Assembly: GCA_947624245.1 (NCBI GenBank)
Contig: CANQJL010000001.1
Location: forward strand, 1 to 64,000
Length of the DNA: 64,000 nucleotides
Source of the DNA: an uncultured Acetatifactor sp.
Lineage (GTDB): Bacteria; Bacillota; Clostridia; Lachnospirales; Lachnospiraceae
Direction of reading: 5' to 3'
This document shows, one piece after another, positions 37,118-46,359 of this stretch. The notes beneath the pieces are model-generated. The model was given only the letters and a program-made list of their open reading frames with translations. It made no database searches and was not told the origin of the DNA. A program made the translations under genes and the position numbers. Positions within the stretch are counted from its first letter, which is position 1; every line of letters begins with the position of its first letter.

Positions 37118-37681
37118 TCACCTTTCAATGCCTCTTTCGGCTGTCTCAAGTCCGCCCCATTTCGTATCCTTTTCGGAGAGGATCAGCTCCATTCCCTGCG
37201 GAATCGGCCACTCCACCCCGATGGCGGGGTCATTGTAAATGATACCTCCCTCGTCGTTCGGGTGATAGAAATCGGTACATTTGTAACAGAACTCCGCATA
37301 ATCGGAGAGCACCAAGAATCCGTGCGCAAAATGCTCCGGTATATAAAACTGCTTCTTATTCTCTTCCGTGAGCATTACGCCGTGCCACTTGCCGTAGGTC
37401 GAGGAGTTCGGTCTGAGATCGACCGCCACGTCGAACACCTGCCCTCTGATGACCCGCACCAGCTTTGCCTGAGGATGCCGGATCTGAAAATGCAGCCCCC
37501 GCAGCACGCCCCGTCCGGAAGCGGACTGGTTGTCCTGCACGAACACATCGGCAATGCCGGCTTCCTTATAAGCCTCATAATGGTAGGACTCATAAAAATA
37601 CCCTCGCTTATCGCTAAAGACAGCCGGCGTGACGATCTTCAGCCCCTCTATCCCACAGGTCTCCACCGTAATCTTTCCCAT
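37118..37681 (-). CDS. rfbC: dTDP-4-dehydrorhamnose 3,5-epimerase
   Basis: A 187-aa cupin-fold epimerase converting dTDP-4-keto-6-deoxyglucose to the L-lyxo form in dTDP-L-rhamnose synthesis. RGLHFQ contains catalytic His64; Lys73 and Tyr133 (FCYKCTDFY) match the active site, and YIPEHFAHGF is the family signature. The ATG at 37681 follows AAGGAG. The partner reductase gene rfbD is not in this window, so the pathway is incomplete locally. Confidence 0.95.
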   Translation of the reverse strand: MGKITVETCGIEGLKIVTPAVFSDKRGYFYESYHYEAYKEAGIADVFVQDNQSASGRGVLRGLHFQIRHPQAKLVRVIRGQVFDVAVDLRPNSSTYGKWHGVMLTEENKKQFYIPEHFAHGFLVLSDYAEFCYKCTDFYHPNDEGGIIYNDPAIGVEWPIPQGMELILSEKDTKWGGLETAERGIER

Positions 37682-37732
37682 TTCCTCAGTTCTCCTTTTT
37701 CCGCATTTCGCCCGTCCCATGCTCCCGGACAT

Positions 37733-39013
37733 TCATTTCTGCCCGATATAGCTCATGTTCATATCCACATTGCCGGCAATCCCGTCGATCTTGCCCTTTG
37801 ACGTATACTGCCACATCTGATAATAACCCTGATACAACGGTGCGTTGCGATACTCCGCCAGCCAGATACAGTATTTTTCCAATCTGTCCGCGTGGAGCTT
37901 GTTGTTGTACCAGTTGCGGCTGGCATAGACTCCGGCCCGATAGCCTGCATTTTCCACTGTGCGGCAGAACGCCTCACAGACCAAGGTCCTGGTCTCGGCA
38001 TCCAGACTGTCCGCACGGCCGCCGGAACCCTCCGTGTCGATAAAAATGGGGTAATCCAGCTCGTATTCCCGCACAAGGTCCAGCACCGCCGACGCTTCCT
38101 CCACTGCCTCCACCTCATTTACTGCCTGCGTAAAAAAGTACACGCCCACGGGTATTCCGTTTTCGGCAGCTCCTTTCATATTGGCCGCAAAATACGGATC
38201 CACTACCAGACTGCCCGACACGGAACCTCTGTAGCCCGCACGGATAACGGCATATTCCACGCCCACATTCTTCACTCTGCTCCAGTCGATCTCCCCGTTC
38301 CACTTGGATACGTCGATGCCGAGCTTTGCGGAACCTGCGGCGCTCTGCATACCCTGTATCTCCGTATCGTCCGCATCTACCTGCGCGTCGGATACGGCCG
38401 TATCGTCTTCGTCCGCATCGATTTCGTCTTCCGTCTTTATCAGAAGGGAAATGTCGCTGATTGCAATATACTCCACCTTGTCCTTGACCCGTACCCTCGT
38501 GGCATTGTTGGGCACACGATAGCCGTCAACGGGAAGCAGTTCCACAGAGTATTCCCCTGCCGAAAGATTTCCGATGTAAATGACGCCGTCCTGATCCAGA
38601 TCCTTGTATTCGCCCATATCGCTCAGCTTCACCAAAAAGCTCTGGCCTGTCACAGGCTCTCCCGCAGCGTTTACGATCTGAATCCTCAGGTCCTTCTCCA
38701 CCGATGTCACCACCAGCGACAGACGGGAAGCCGCATTTTTTGCCGCTTCCAGAACAGGATCCTCCTCCGGGTCAAAGAAAGTATTGTCCTCCAAAAAAGC
38801 CGACAGATTCTCTCCGATCTGTCCCGGGGACGGCATGATTTCCCCGTCCTCCCCAGAACCGGACGCTGCCTGCGGCGCGGCGGTGTTATTCACGGAATTA
38901 TCGGACCTTCCGCTTCGTCCGGAAGATACATTGGCGTATATCACCAGCACGGATATCAGCAACACGGCCGATACGGAGACCAGTATTGCCGTCTTGCGCA
39001 GATTAGAGTCCAT
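37733..39013 (-). CDS. Membrane-anchored GH25 lysozyme
   Basis: A 426-aa protein with an N-terminal anchor (about 8-28), a low-complexity Ser/Asn-rich linker, a beta-type domain (about 98-195) and a C-terminal GH25 muramidase (232-426). The active site is present: Asp234 in GIDVSKWNG, and Asp326 and Glu328 in [11 protein letters not shown]25 enzymes cut the MurNAc-GlcNAc bond of peptidoglycan. The middle domain is shared with the 921-aa GH25 protein at 41201-43966. The gene overlaps the end of rfbA by 11 bases, with GAGGTGG before the ATG, so it is a true member of the rfb-wzm operon. It may open the wall where polymer is attached. Confidence 0.88.
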   Translation of the reverse strand: MDSNLRKTAILVSVSAVLLISVLVIYANVSSGRSGRSDNSVNNTAAPQAASGSGEDGEIMPSPGQIGENLSAFLEDNTFFDPEEDPVLEAAKNAASRLSLVVTSVEKDLRIQIVNAAGEPVTGQSFLVKLSDMGEYKDLDQDGVIYIGNLSAGEYSVELLPVDGYRVPNNATRVRVKDKVEYIAISDISLLIKTEDEIDADEDDTAVSDAQVDADDTEIQGMQSAAGSAKLGIDVSKWNGEIDWSRVKNVGVEYAVIRAGYRGSVSGSLVVDPYFAANMKGAAENGIPVGVYFFTQAVNEVEAVEEASAVLDLVREYELDYPIFIDTEGSGGRADSLDAETRTLVCEAFCRTVENAGYRAGVYASRNWYNNKLHADRLEKYCIWLAEYRNAPLYQGYYQMWQYTSKGKIDGIAGNVDMNMSYIGQK

Positions 39014-39872
39014 TTGCCACCTCAATCAGATATTTCCCGTAATTCGTCTTCATCAAGGGCTCCGCCAGCTTCCTCAGCTGTTCCTCATCGATAAAACCTC
39101 TTTTGAACGCTATCTCCTCAATGCAGGAAATGTAGAGCCCCTGCCGTTTCTGGAACGCCGCCACAAAATCGGATGCGTCCAACAGCGCGTCATGATTTCC
39201 CGTATCCAGCCATGCAAATCCCCTGCCCAAGGTCTCCACATGCAGTGTTCCCCGGTTCAGGTACTCATTATTTACGGCAGTGATCTCAAGTTCTCCCCGC
39301 GCAGAGGGCTGAATCCCCTTTGCAATGTGGACCACGTCATTGTCATAAAAATACAGTCCGGGCACGGCGTAATTGCTCTTAGGCTTCTCCGGCTTTTCCT
39401 CGATGGAGAGAGCCCTGCCGTTCTCGTCGAACTCTACCACACCGTACTCCCTGGGATCGCGCACATAATATCCGAAGATAGTCGCGCCCTTCTCTCTGGC
39501 GGCTGTCTCCCGAAGCACTTTGGAAAAGCTCTGTCCGTAAAAAATATTATCTCCCAGAATCAACGCCACCCTGTCGTCCCCGATGAACTTTTCTCCGATG
39601 ATAAAAGCTTCCGCCAGACCGCGGGGATATTCCTGCACAGCGTAGGAAAACTCCATGCCAAGCTGCCTGCCGTCGCCCAACAGTTCCTCGAATACCGGCA
39701 GGTCTCTGGGGGTAGATATGACCAGTATCTCTCTGATACCCGCCAGCATCAGAATGGAAAGAGGATAGTAGATCATGGGCTTGTCATACACCGGCATGAT
39801 CTGCTTCGATATTGCCTTTGTCAGCGGATACAGTCTGGTACCCGATCCTCCCGCCAGAATAATTCCCTTCAT
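39003..39872 (-). CDS. rfbA: Glucose-1-phosphate thymidylyltransferase
   Basis: A 289-aa enzyme making dTDP-glucose from dTTP and glucose-1-phosphate. The signature [13 protein letters not shown] lies at 6-18, followed by [23 protein letters not shown] and the [13 protein letters not shown] segment. AAGGAG precedes the ATG. It is the second gene of the rfbB-rfbA operon. Its product feeds both the rhamnose branch (rfbC) and the Fuc4N branch (wecE-type gene at 57928). Confidence 0.97.
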   Translation of the reverse strand: MKGIILAGGSGTRLYPLTKAISKQIMPVYDKPMIYYPLSILMLAGIREILVISTPRDLPVFEELLGDGRQLGMEFSYAVQEYPRGLAEAFIIGEKFIGDDRVALILGDNIFYGQSFSKVLRETAAREKGATIFGYYVRDPREYGVVEFDENGRALSIEEKPEKPKSNYAVPGLYFYDNDVVHIAKGIQPSARGELEITAVNNEYLNRGTLHVETLGRGFAWLDTGNHDALLDASDFVAAFQKRQGLYISCIEEIAFKRGFIDEEQLRKLAEPLMKTNYGKYLIEVANGL

Positions 39873-39923
39873 AGGCTCGTTCTCCTTCTCTAAAGCCGCC
39901 GTCGCCGGCAGGATTTTGCCGCG

Positions 39924-41009
39924 CTATCGGCCGCTGTACATCTCCTCGTAATACTTCTGGTAATCGCCGCTCGTCACATTCTTCATCCACTCTTCATTTT
40001 CAAAGAACCACTTTATCGTCCTGCGGATTCCCTCTTTGAACGTGGTCTCCGGCTCCCAGCCGATCTGCGCCTTGATCTTGTCGGGGGCGATGGCATAGCG
40101 CCTGTCGTGACCCTTGCGGTCCTCCACGTAGGTGATCAGATCCGAATTCACATAAGCCTTTCTGGGATCCCCCTCCGGCAGCATCTCCTGCAGAGTCTCC
40201 AGAATGATGTGAATGATCTCAATATTCTGCTTTTCGTTATGTCCGCCGATATTGTAGGTCTCGAACAGCCTTCCCTGCTCCTGCACCATGTCGATCGCCT
40301 TGGCATGATCTTCCACATAGAGCCAGTCGCGGACGTTCTTCCCGTCTCCGTACACCGGCAGTTTCCTGCCCTGCAGCGCGTTATTGATAATGAGCGGTAT
40401 CAGCTTTTCCGGAAACTGATACGGCCCGTAATTATTGGAGCAATTTGTGATATTGGCCGGAAAACGGTACGTGTCCATATAGGACTTGACCAGCATGTCC
40501 GAGGAAGCCTTGCTGGCCGAGTACGGACTGTGGGGATCGTAGGGAGTGGTCTCGTAGAAAAAGGCATTGTCGTCCTCCGGCAGAGAACCGTAGACCTCAT
40601 CGGTGGACACATGTAAAAATTTCTTGTCCTCTCTGAAGCTTCCGTCAGGCAGCTCCCACGCCGCCTTGGCGCAGTTGAGCATCACCGCGGTTCCCAATAC
40701 GTTGGTCTGCACGAACACCTCGGGAGTGCGGATGCTCCTGTCCACATGGCTCTCCGCCGCAAAATGCACCACCCGATCTATGTCGTTGCGGGCAAAGATC
40801 TCGGCGATGGCTTCCTTGTCGCAGATGTCCGCCTTTATGAACGTGTAATTGTCTCTGTTCTCTATATCTTTTAAATTTGCCAGATTTCCGGCGTAGGTAA
40901 GGGCATCTACATTGATGATGCGAATACTGTCGCCGTATTTTTGGAACATATAATGAATATAATTGGAGCCGATGAAGCCTGCGCCCCCCGTAACTAAATA
41001 TGTCCGCAT
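39924..41009 (-). CDS. rfbB: dTDP-glucose 4,6-dehydratase
   Basis: A 361-aa short-chain dehydrogenase-type enzyme producing dTDP-4-keto-6-deoxyglucose. The NAD-binding site is GGAGFIGSN (8-16); the catalytic set is Thr136-Asp137-Glu138 in STDEVYG with Tyr163 and Lys167 in YSASK. GAAGGAGAGG precedes the ATG. It is the first gene of an operon behind a strong promoter, followed by rfbA, GH25, rfbC, wzm and the rest. Confidence 0.97.
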   Translation of the reverse strand: MRTYLVTGGAGFIGSNYIHYMFQKYGDSIRIINVDALTYAGNLANLKDIENRDNYTFIKADICDKEAIAEIFARNDIDRVVHFAAESHVDRSIRTPEVFVQTNVLGTAVMLNCAKAAWELPDGSFREDKKFLHVSTDEVYGSLPEDDNAFFYETTPYDPHSPYSASKASSDMLVKSYMDTYRFPANITNCSNNYGPYQFPEKLIPLIINNALQGRKLPVYGDGKNVRDWLYVEDHAKAIDMVQEQGRLFETYNIGGHNEKQNIEIIHIILETLQEMLPEGDPRKAYVNSDLITYVEDRKGHDRRYAIAPDKIKAQIGWEPETTFKEGIRRTIKWFFENEEWMKNVTSGDYQKYYEEMYSGR

Positions 41010-41041
41010 GGTTCCTCTCCTTCATTTTATAGACTGTCAGT

Positions 41042-41070
41042 ATTATAGCATAGATTCGATGCTTTTCCAA
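41042..41070 (-). promoter_or_regulatory. Strong extended -10 promoter of the rfbB operon
   Basis: Minus strand TTGGAA (41065-41070), a 17-nt spacer and TATAAT (41042-41047) preceded by TGC, an extended -10. It should drive rfbB through to the export and GT2 genes. Confidence 0.82.
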
Positions 41071-41146
41071 TTATAACTTGCACTTATTGCGATTCTCGGT
41101 AGATTTTCCTTAATTATTCTTTAACAGACCCTCCGAAACGAAACAT

Positions 41147-41183
41147 GCGGCGGGAATCCGCATATACGCGAATTTCCCGCCGC
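41147..41183. terminator. Inverted repeat after the large GH25 gene, likely terminator
   Basis: GCGGCGGGA and TCCCGCCGC form a G+C-rich stem 18 bp beyond the GH25 stop. CGCTTTTTCG follows on the plus strand; on the minus strand the T-rich stretch is weak (ATGTTTCGTTTC). Termination of the GH25 transcript is likely but not textbook. Confidence 0.55.
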
Positions 41184-41200
41184 CGCTTTTTCGTTATGGC

Positions 41201-43966
41201 TTAATAGCCCAGATAGCTCAGATTCATATCCACATTTCCGCTGATGCCGCTGACGCTGCCTGTGGAACGATACTGCCACAGGTCGTATCTTCCCGTGTAG
41301 GTAGGCTTTGCGGCGTACTGTGCCAGCCAGATCTTGTAGGCGCTCAGCGCGCTCGGATCCAGCTTGGTGGTCAGCCAGGACTTGTTTGCGTAGACGCCCG
41401 CATTGTATCCCGCATTCTGGATAGTCTGGCAGAACGCTTTGCATACGGCTGTCCTTGTGGCCTTGTCAATTCCGTCCGCACGTCCGCCGCTGGACTCCAC
41501 ATCCAGGAACACAGGGTAAGATATCTTGTAATTCTTGATCTGTTCCAGCACCATGGACGCCTCCTGTACGGCCTCCACCTCATTCACCGCCTGTGTGAAG
41601 AAATACACGCCCACTTTAATGCCTGCGGCCGTAGCGCCCTTGATATTTGCGGTGAACTTGGGATCCACCACCAGACTGCCCTGGGAGGAGCCTCTGTATC
41701 CGCAGCGAATGATTACATAATTGATACCGGAATTCTTCACCGCGTTCCAGTCAATGTTGCCGTTCCACTTGGACACATCGATGCCCAGAGCGCCGCTCCC
41801 CGTCACCAGAGAACCGTCGCTGGCAAAATTGTACTTGGCGCCCTGAATGACCTGTTCGCCGGTGACCTTTTTGCCGTCCGCCGTAAAGAAATACACTTTG
41901 CCGTTAAGAGTCTGCCAGCCGGTGTACTTTGCCTCGCTCATCAGATAGAACTTGCCTGCGGTATAATAGTCGGCGTAATGCGCTTCCCTGTATGTGCCGT
42001 TATCCAACACATAGATCTGCTGTCCGCTCTTGTCCTTCAAAGGGGTCTGCGTATCGTTCTTGGGATTGGCCTTTACGGTGACGACGCATTTTGCCTCCAC
42101 CGTCTCGTTGTTTTCCGAAAAAGATACCGTGACAGTGGCCTGTCCCGCCGTGACGCCGCTTATGGTCACCGCCTTCTTGTTCACGGAGGATACCTTTGCC
42201 ACGCCGGCGTTATCGGAAACTGCCGTCACAGTGGGATCCTGTGCTGCCGCATTGGCGATTGTTGCATTTATGATGACCGTCTCGCCCACAAATACGGTAG
42301 CCGTAGGCTTGTCGAGGCTCAGAGACTTCTTATCCGTCACCGTCACCTTGAGCGTGGCCTCACTGGACAAACTGCCGCAGGCTGCTTTCACGGTAAAGTT
42401 CGCACTTCCTGCCGCGTCTCCCTTGATCGTGATCTTGCCGGTCGCACTGTCTATTCTGTATGTGACTACATTTTTACTTGTAGGGTCGCTGGGGGAAATA
42501 CTATAGGTCAGCGCCTGTCCCGCCGGTTGATCGGTGACCGTCGCCTGCGCCTGCACGGTCGTCTCCTGACCCACCACCAGACTGACGGAAGCAGGCGTAA
42601 GCGTAACAGCCGAAATCGTCGGCGTCGGTGTGGGGGTCGGCGTGGGGGGCGAAGATTCATCTCCGGGAGATGCATCACCGCCGCTGGTCGCCCTGATAAA
42701 TCTTTTGTCCAGCGACACTAACGTCGCCGGATCGGTAATCGTACTCTTAGATACTTCCTTGTAGCCTTCGGAGATCACTTTGCTCTCCACCCATGCAACG
42801 GTATCCTTCAGGGAGGACTCCACCTCGATATCATTCTGGGCAGTATCCTCCTTGCTGGCGTCGATATCCTTCTCGGTCTTGACCTCGTTGGCCACATTTA
42901 CCTTCTCATACTTAATATTCTTTCTGACCTCCACAGGCTCGGATGTGGCAGAAATAATATATCTGGCATACTTTTCATCGTTCAAGGGCTCCATTACGAC
43001 CTTATAGTCGCCGGGCGTAATATTTTCCTTATAAATAACGCCGTCCATATCGTCGTCTGACCAGATCGTGGTCTTATTATCCGGATCCGTGACGTTGACC
43101 GCAAACGGCACATTGGCGATCAGCCTGTCCGTTTTCTTGTTCACGAACTTGATCTTCAGGTCCTTCTGAATGGACACAAGCTCCAATCCCACCGTGACCT
43201 CGGAGCTGTAATCTTCCTCGTCATATCCGTATTCCTCGTCCTCGACCGCATCATAGACTGCGAACTTAGCCATCTGGGCGTCCGCCACGGCCAAAAGCCC
43301 CGCTCCGCCGATGGTTTCGATGTCCTCGAGCTGTGTCCCCACGGCCACAAAGTCAGAGACCTGTTTCGCTACGATTCTGGAACTGACAAACACACTGCCC
43401 AAGACAACGGCGAGAACTACCACGCCCAGACCGGCAGCTGCAATCACGCGGTCCATGGCGCTCATGTCGGAAATAATCTCTCTTATCCTCCGCAAAACGG
43501 CCGGCCCTTTCCTGCGGCCCGCCTGCTGTACAATGGGAGCTTCGTTCTCGTCCTCTATCTGATAGAATTCATCATCACTTAAAATATTCCCGTCATATTC
43601 GGCGCCGTCCTCGTAATAAGTGCCGTCCTCATAAAAGGTGCCGTCCTCATAAAAGGTGCCGTCCTCACTGACTTCACCGCCCTCATAATATGCGTTCTCT
43701 TCATAGATTTCTTCTTCATAGACGGCTTCTTCGGAAACGCCGTCCTGTATATCGCCGTCTCCAGCATAATATGCACCTTCGTCCGCTTCTTCCTCGTAAT
43801 ATGTGTCGTCGGCATCAGAGGAATACATGTCGTCTCCGGCTCCGTCCCAGTCATACTCGCTCTCTTCGTATTCGTCTTCTGCGTATTCGTTCTCTTCGTA
43901 CTCACTCTCTTCATATCCATCCCAGTCCTGAACGGGCTTCTTGGTATGGTTGAATCGTTTTTTCAT
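41201..43966 (-). CDS. Large multi-domain GH25 lysozyme with acidic Tyr-rich cytoplasmic tail
   Basis: A 921-aa protein. Residues 1-150 are extremely rich in Glu, Asp and Tyr and include an EDGTFY-type repeat; one membrane helix follows (173-196). Outside come a domain shared with the smaller GH25 protein (about 250-400), a Thr-Pro linker (near 447-460), Ig-like modules (about 460-630), a choline-binding-like repeat region (about 650-710, GWQTLNGKVYFF) and a C-terminal GH25 muramidase (about 715-921) with GIDVSKWNG and FLDVESSGG. It is predicted to cut peptidoglycan at the cell surface. It has its own promoter and GAGGAGG ribosome site. The unusual part is the long acidic tail, which by the positive-inside pattern lies in the cytoplasm. 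Confidence 0.9.
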   Translation of the reverse strand: MKKRFNHTKKPVQDWDGYEESEYEENEYAEDEYEESEYDWDGAGDDMYSSDADDTYYEEEADEGAYYAGDGDIQDGVSEEAVYEEEIYEENAYYEGGEVSEDGTFYEDGTFYEDGTYYEDGAEYDGNILSDDEFYQIEDENEAPIVQQAGRRKGPAVLRRIREIISDMSAMDRVIAAAGLGVVVLAVVLGSVFVSSRIVAKQVSDFVAVGTQLEDIETIGGAGLLAVADAQMAKFAVYDAVEDEEYGYDEEDYSSEVTVGLELVSIQKDLKIKFVNKKTDRLIANVPFAVNVTDPDNKTTIWSDDDMDGVIYKENITPGDYKVVMEPLNDEKYARYIISATSEPVEVRKNIKYEKVNVANEVKTEKDIDASKEDTAQNDIEVESSLKDTVAWVESKVISEGYKEVSKSTITDPATLVSLDKRFIRATSGGDASPGDESSPPTPTPTPTPTISAVTLTPASVSLVVGQETTVQAQATVTDQPAGQALTYSISPSDPTSKNVVTYRIDSATGKITIKGDAAGSANFTVKAACGSLSSEATLKVTVTDKKSLSLDKPTATVFVGETVIINATIANAAAQDPTVTAVSDNAGVAKVSSVNKKAVTISGVTAGQATVTVSFSENNETVEAKCVVTVKANPKNDTQTPLKDKSGQQIYVLDNGTYREAHYADYYTAGKFYLMSEAKYTGWQTLNGKVYFFTADGKKVTGEQVIQGAKYNFASDGSLVTGSGALGIDVSKWNGNIDWNAVKNSGINYVIIRCGYRGSSQGSLVVDPKFTANIKGATAAGIKVGVYFFTQAVNEVEAVQEASMVLEQIKNYKISYPVFLDVESSGGRADGIDKATRTAVCKAFCQTIQNAGYNAGVYANKSWLTTKLDPSALSAYKIWLAQYAAKPTYTGRYDLWQYRSTGSVSGISGNVDMNLSYLGY
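43604..43668. repeat. In-frame 18-bp tandem repeat in the GH25 gene
   Basis: Units at 43604-43621, 43622-43639 and 43640-43657 plus a partial copy; the last two full units are identical (GCCGTCCTCATAAAAGGT). They encode repeats of six residues (FYEDGT). Copy number could change by slippage without breaking the frame. Confidence 0.85.
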
Positions 43967-44029
43967 CCCAGTTCCTCCTCAAAGGATACCTCGCATTTCA
44001 CAATGCGCCTAATTTAACAATTTTGTAAC

Positions 44030-44058
44030 ATTATAACATTACAGAGACAGTACTTCAA
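44030..44058 (-). promoter_or_regulatory. Promoter of the large GH25 gene
   Basis: Minus strand TTGAAG (44053-44058), a 17-nt spacer and TATAAT (44030-44035). A+T-rich sequence just upstream, including the 34-bp repeat copy, could act as an UP element. Confidence 0.75.
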
Positions 44059-44061
44059 GTC

Positions 44062-44095
44062 ATAAACGAATTTCTTCATAATTTCTTAAAATTTT
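44062..44095. repeat. 34-bp direct repeat, left copy
   Basis: Starts ATAAACGAATTTCTTC and ends AAAATTTT. It is identical over 34 bases, in the same orientation, to 49855-49888. The two copies flank the A+T-richer six-gene cassette. Confidence 0.85.
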
Positions 44096-44156
44096 CGTCC
44101 AATACAAACTCCCTCTGCAGCGGATAAGAAAAACCAACTGCCTAGACAAAAAAACA

Positions 44157-45230
44157 TTATATCTGCTCATTCTGACGGTGTATCAAGGGATCTTCATATC
44201 TGTCCATAAAATCCGGTCCTAGACGCACCACCTCATCCGCAAAAGCAATGGCCTTGATCTCCGTCAGTACAGAAATTACTTTTTTAAAATGAAGATTGTG
44301 GAAAAAATTCAATAATTCCATTGGCAGCGCAGCGTCAAACTGCGGGCATTGGGGAAAAAGGCTTCGATAATCCAACACATCCCTAGGATGAGGCTTTAAG
44401 AATACGGTACCTTCTTTTTCATATCTGCTTATCAAATCCTGAAAGATCCGTTTTCGTATATCTAACGTACACAACGGTTCTGTCAATATCAAAATCTTGT
44501 CATTAACCACCTGGCTGCATTCGCGGATTTGACATTCTAATTTTTCTTTGTCGCGCACAAAAGCACGGAGAATCAGTTCCTTTTCTTCATCTTCCAATTC
44601 GTCTACCAGGTTCATCCTGGGCACTTCCTTATAATAGGGGCAGGGATAAGGAATAGCGGCAATATCATTTACCTCCATATCCAAACAATACCTGCCATAG
44701 CCGTTTTGAATGAAGATGAGATTCAACCTTTTTGACAAAAACGTCTTTAGCCCAAAATGTCCGCGATTTTCAAATCTTGCTGCATCAATATGCACCAGAC
44801 TGTTCAGACCGTCCTCCAATGCATGATAGGGAATATGTTTCCAGTTCAGATAGTACCCTATAGGATCAGCGTCACAAAAAACATAAATATCTCCATAGTC
44901 CCTAAAATCCACCGGTACATAAGCCTCATTCAATCTGGCAAGTTTTTTGGTAAAACGAATTCTATTCAACAAATTAAGCAAAAGATTTCCTTTATCCTGA
45001 CGAAATCTCTTCAACTCCGGGAAAAAATCTTCTCTCTTCTCATCATATTCCAATACCTGCTCAAAAAAACAAATTTTTTCTAACCTGTCTTTTAATTGCT
45101 CAAAATCAATAGACATTCTGCTGAGAAGCAATGTTGCCTGTCCACGTTTTTCCCGGGGCAGGTTTAACTCTTTTAGGAGCGTAATATAAACGTGATAATA
45201 TGTGTGACATATATAAATTCTTTCTTTCAC
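44157..45230 (-). CDS. GT52-like glycosyltransferase (sialyltransferase-type)
   Basis: A 357-aa protein beginning MKERIYICHTYYHVYI, the opening typical of family 52 transferases (lipooligosaccharide sialyl- and GlcNAc-transferases). The C-terminal half has ILILTEPLCTLDIRKR and GTVFLKPHPRD, the nucleotide-sugar region with its conserved HPRD. The start is a GTG at 45230, 7 nt after AAGGGG, instead of the longer frame. It is the last gene of the cassette. Given pseG at the right edge, a nonulosonate donor is possible; the donor is not readable from the sequence. Confidence 0.72.
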   Translation of the reverse strand: MKERIYICHTYYHVYITLLKELNLPREKRGQATLLLSRMSIDFEQLKDRLEKICFFEQVLEYDEKREDFFPELKRFRQDKGNLLLNLLNRIRFTKKLARLNEAYVPVDFRDYGDIYVFCDADPIGYYLNWKHIPYHALEDGLNSLVHIDAARFENRGHFGLKTFLSKRLNLIFIQNGYGRYCLDMEVNDIAAIPYPCPYYKEVPRMNLVDELEDEEKELILRAFVRDKEKLECQIRECSQVVNDKILILTEPLCTLDIRKRIFQDLISRYEKEGTVFLKPHPRDVLDYRSLFPQCPQFDAALPMELLNFFHNLHFKKVISVLTEIKAIAFADEVVRLGPDFMDRYEDPLIHRQNEQI

Positions 45231-45271
45231 GTTTCTACCCCTTTTCCGCCATATCAATGATACTGCAGGCC

Positions 45272-46069
45272 TCAATTTGATTTCGTATGCCGATACACAT
45301 ACATATTTCGGGAATCATTTTCCAAAATATCCTTTCGCACAGCCTCATCCAAATCCATTATCTGCATCACATGACAAGGCACCGTATTTCTGTAAAATTC
45401 CGTTCGGAGCTTTCCCTGATTCCGCATCTGTTCTTCCAGCGGACGAAAACCATCGATATGACGCGGATCCATCGCCAGATCCCGAACATACATCCGATAT
45501 GTCCTTCGCTCATACACACCTGCCTCATTCATATAATCCGCCGTGAACTCTTTTTGATAGCGGTAGGGCACTCCCACCATCTGCTCCACATGATGAATAT
45601 AGCTTGCGCCTTGGAGGGCCGGCAGACCGATAGACAATATCTTCCCTTTCCATTTATAAAGACTCTCAAATATAGTTCCCGGTCCGAAAGAGTCTACAGA
45701 AGTATTCGCAAGCAGTTCTTCTCGATGCATCCCCCATACTGCAAAAGAATATAGAGGATGGGCAGTTCTGTCAAAATCCTTTCTCGCCAACGCCGTCTTA
45801 GAAAGCGCGCCGGTCCGAACCGGGGTGCTGTGACTGTCAAATCCCACTCCTTTACAAAAATCCCAGTTAAAAGTCGGAAACAACAACGTCCCTTCCTTGC
45901 CCACAATCTGCTGAATGCCGTCAATCAAATTGTTCAAATCGAGTCTGATTCCCTGTTCTCGGTATGCCTTTGCAAGCTCCAGCATATCGGAAACCACATA
46001 AACACAATCACCTTTTCCTATCCAGTTCTGTTCTGCCAGCCAATCTGTAAACGGAGCAAACTCTGCCAT
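45272..46069 (-). CDS. AAC(3)-fold N-acyltransferase
   Basis: A 265-aa member of the aminoglycoside 3-N-acetyltransferase family, recognised by GTLLFPTFNWDFC (60-72), the STPVRTGALS loop (81-90) and His104 in AHPLYSFAVWG. Relatives in surface-glycan clusters N-acylate amino sugars rather than antibiotics. Its start directly abuts the acyl carrier protein stop (46070), with AGGAG before the ATG, so the two are tightly coupled. This suggests that its acyl donor may be the carrier-bound group rather than acetyl-CoA. It should not be called a resistance gene on this evidence. Confidence 0.82.
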   Translation of the reverse strand: MAEFAPFTDWLAEQNWIGKGDCVYVVSDMLELAKAYREQGIRLDLNNLIDGIQQIVGKEGTLLFPTFNWDFCKGVGFDSHSTPVRTGALSKTALARKDFDRTAHPLYSFAVWGMHREELLANTSVDSFGPGTIFESLYKWKGKILSIGLPALQGASYIHHVEQMVGVPYRYQKEFTADYMNEAGVYERRTYRMYVRDLAMDPRHIDGFRPLEEQMRNQGKLRTEFYRNTVPCHVMQIMDLDEAVRKDILENDSRNMYVYRHTKSN

Positions 46070-46300
46070 CTATTTCTCCTCTATATATTTTTGAATTAAA
46101 GCCTCTATGGCTTCCAGATTCACAAAATTTTCCGGAAGGATATCCCTTCCGCTTATCTCAATGGCAAAGGCACCCTCTATCTCTGCCACTAAGTCCATCA
46201 TGTCCATGGAATCAAGTAATCCTGCCTCCATAAAGTTTTCACAGTTTTCGTAATCCTGTCCCTCAAATAACTCATCCAATATTTTTTGCAGAATATCCAT
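46070..46300 (-). CDS. Stand-alone acyl/peptidyl carrier protein
   Basis: A 76-aa carrier protein with the phosphopantetheine site Ser31 in GLLDSMDMMD. The acidic helical body and length are standard. The ATG at 46300 lies 5 nt after GGAGG; a GTG one codon earlier is too close to it. It sits in the same operon as a free-standing adenylation enzyme and an acyltransferase, so it probably carries the amino acid activated by the adenylation enzyme. Confidence 0.88.
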   Translation of the reverse strand: MDILQKILDELFEGQDYENCENFMEAGLLDSMDMMDLVAEIEGAFAIEISGRDILPENFVNLEAIEALIQKYIEEK

Positions 46301-46359
46301 CACAACCTCCGATATTTCATTTCACACTACTACGTTCCAATACCTTCACCAAAAAATTT

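Noticed and set aside
45272..46069. Aminoglycoside resistance gene
   Set aside because: The fold is AAC(3) but the gene is embedded in a carrier/adenylation glycan operon; resistance is not supported.
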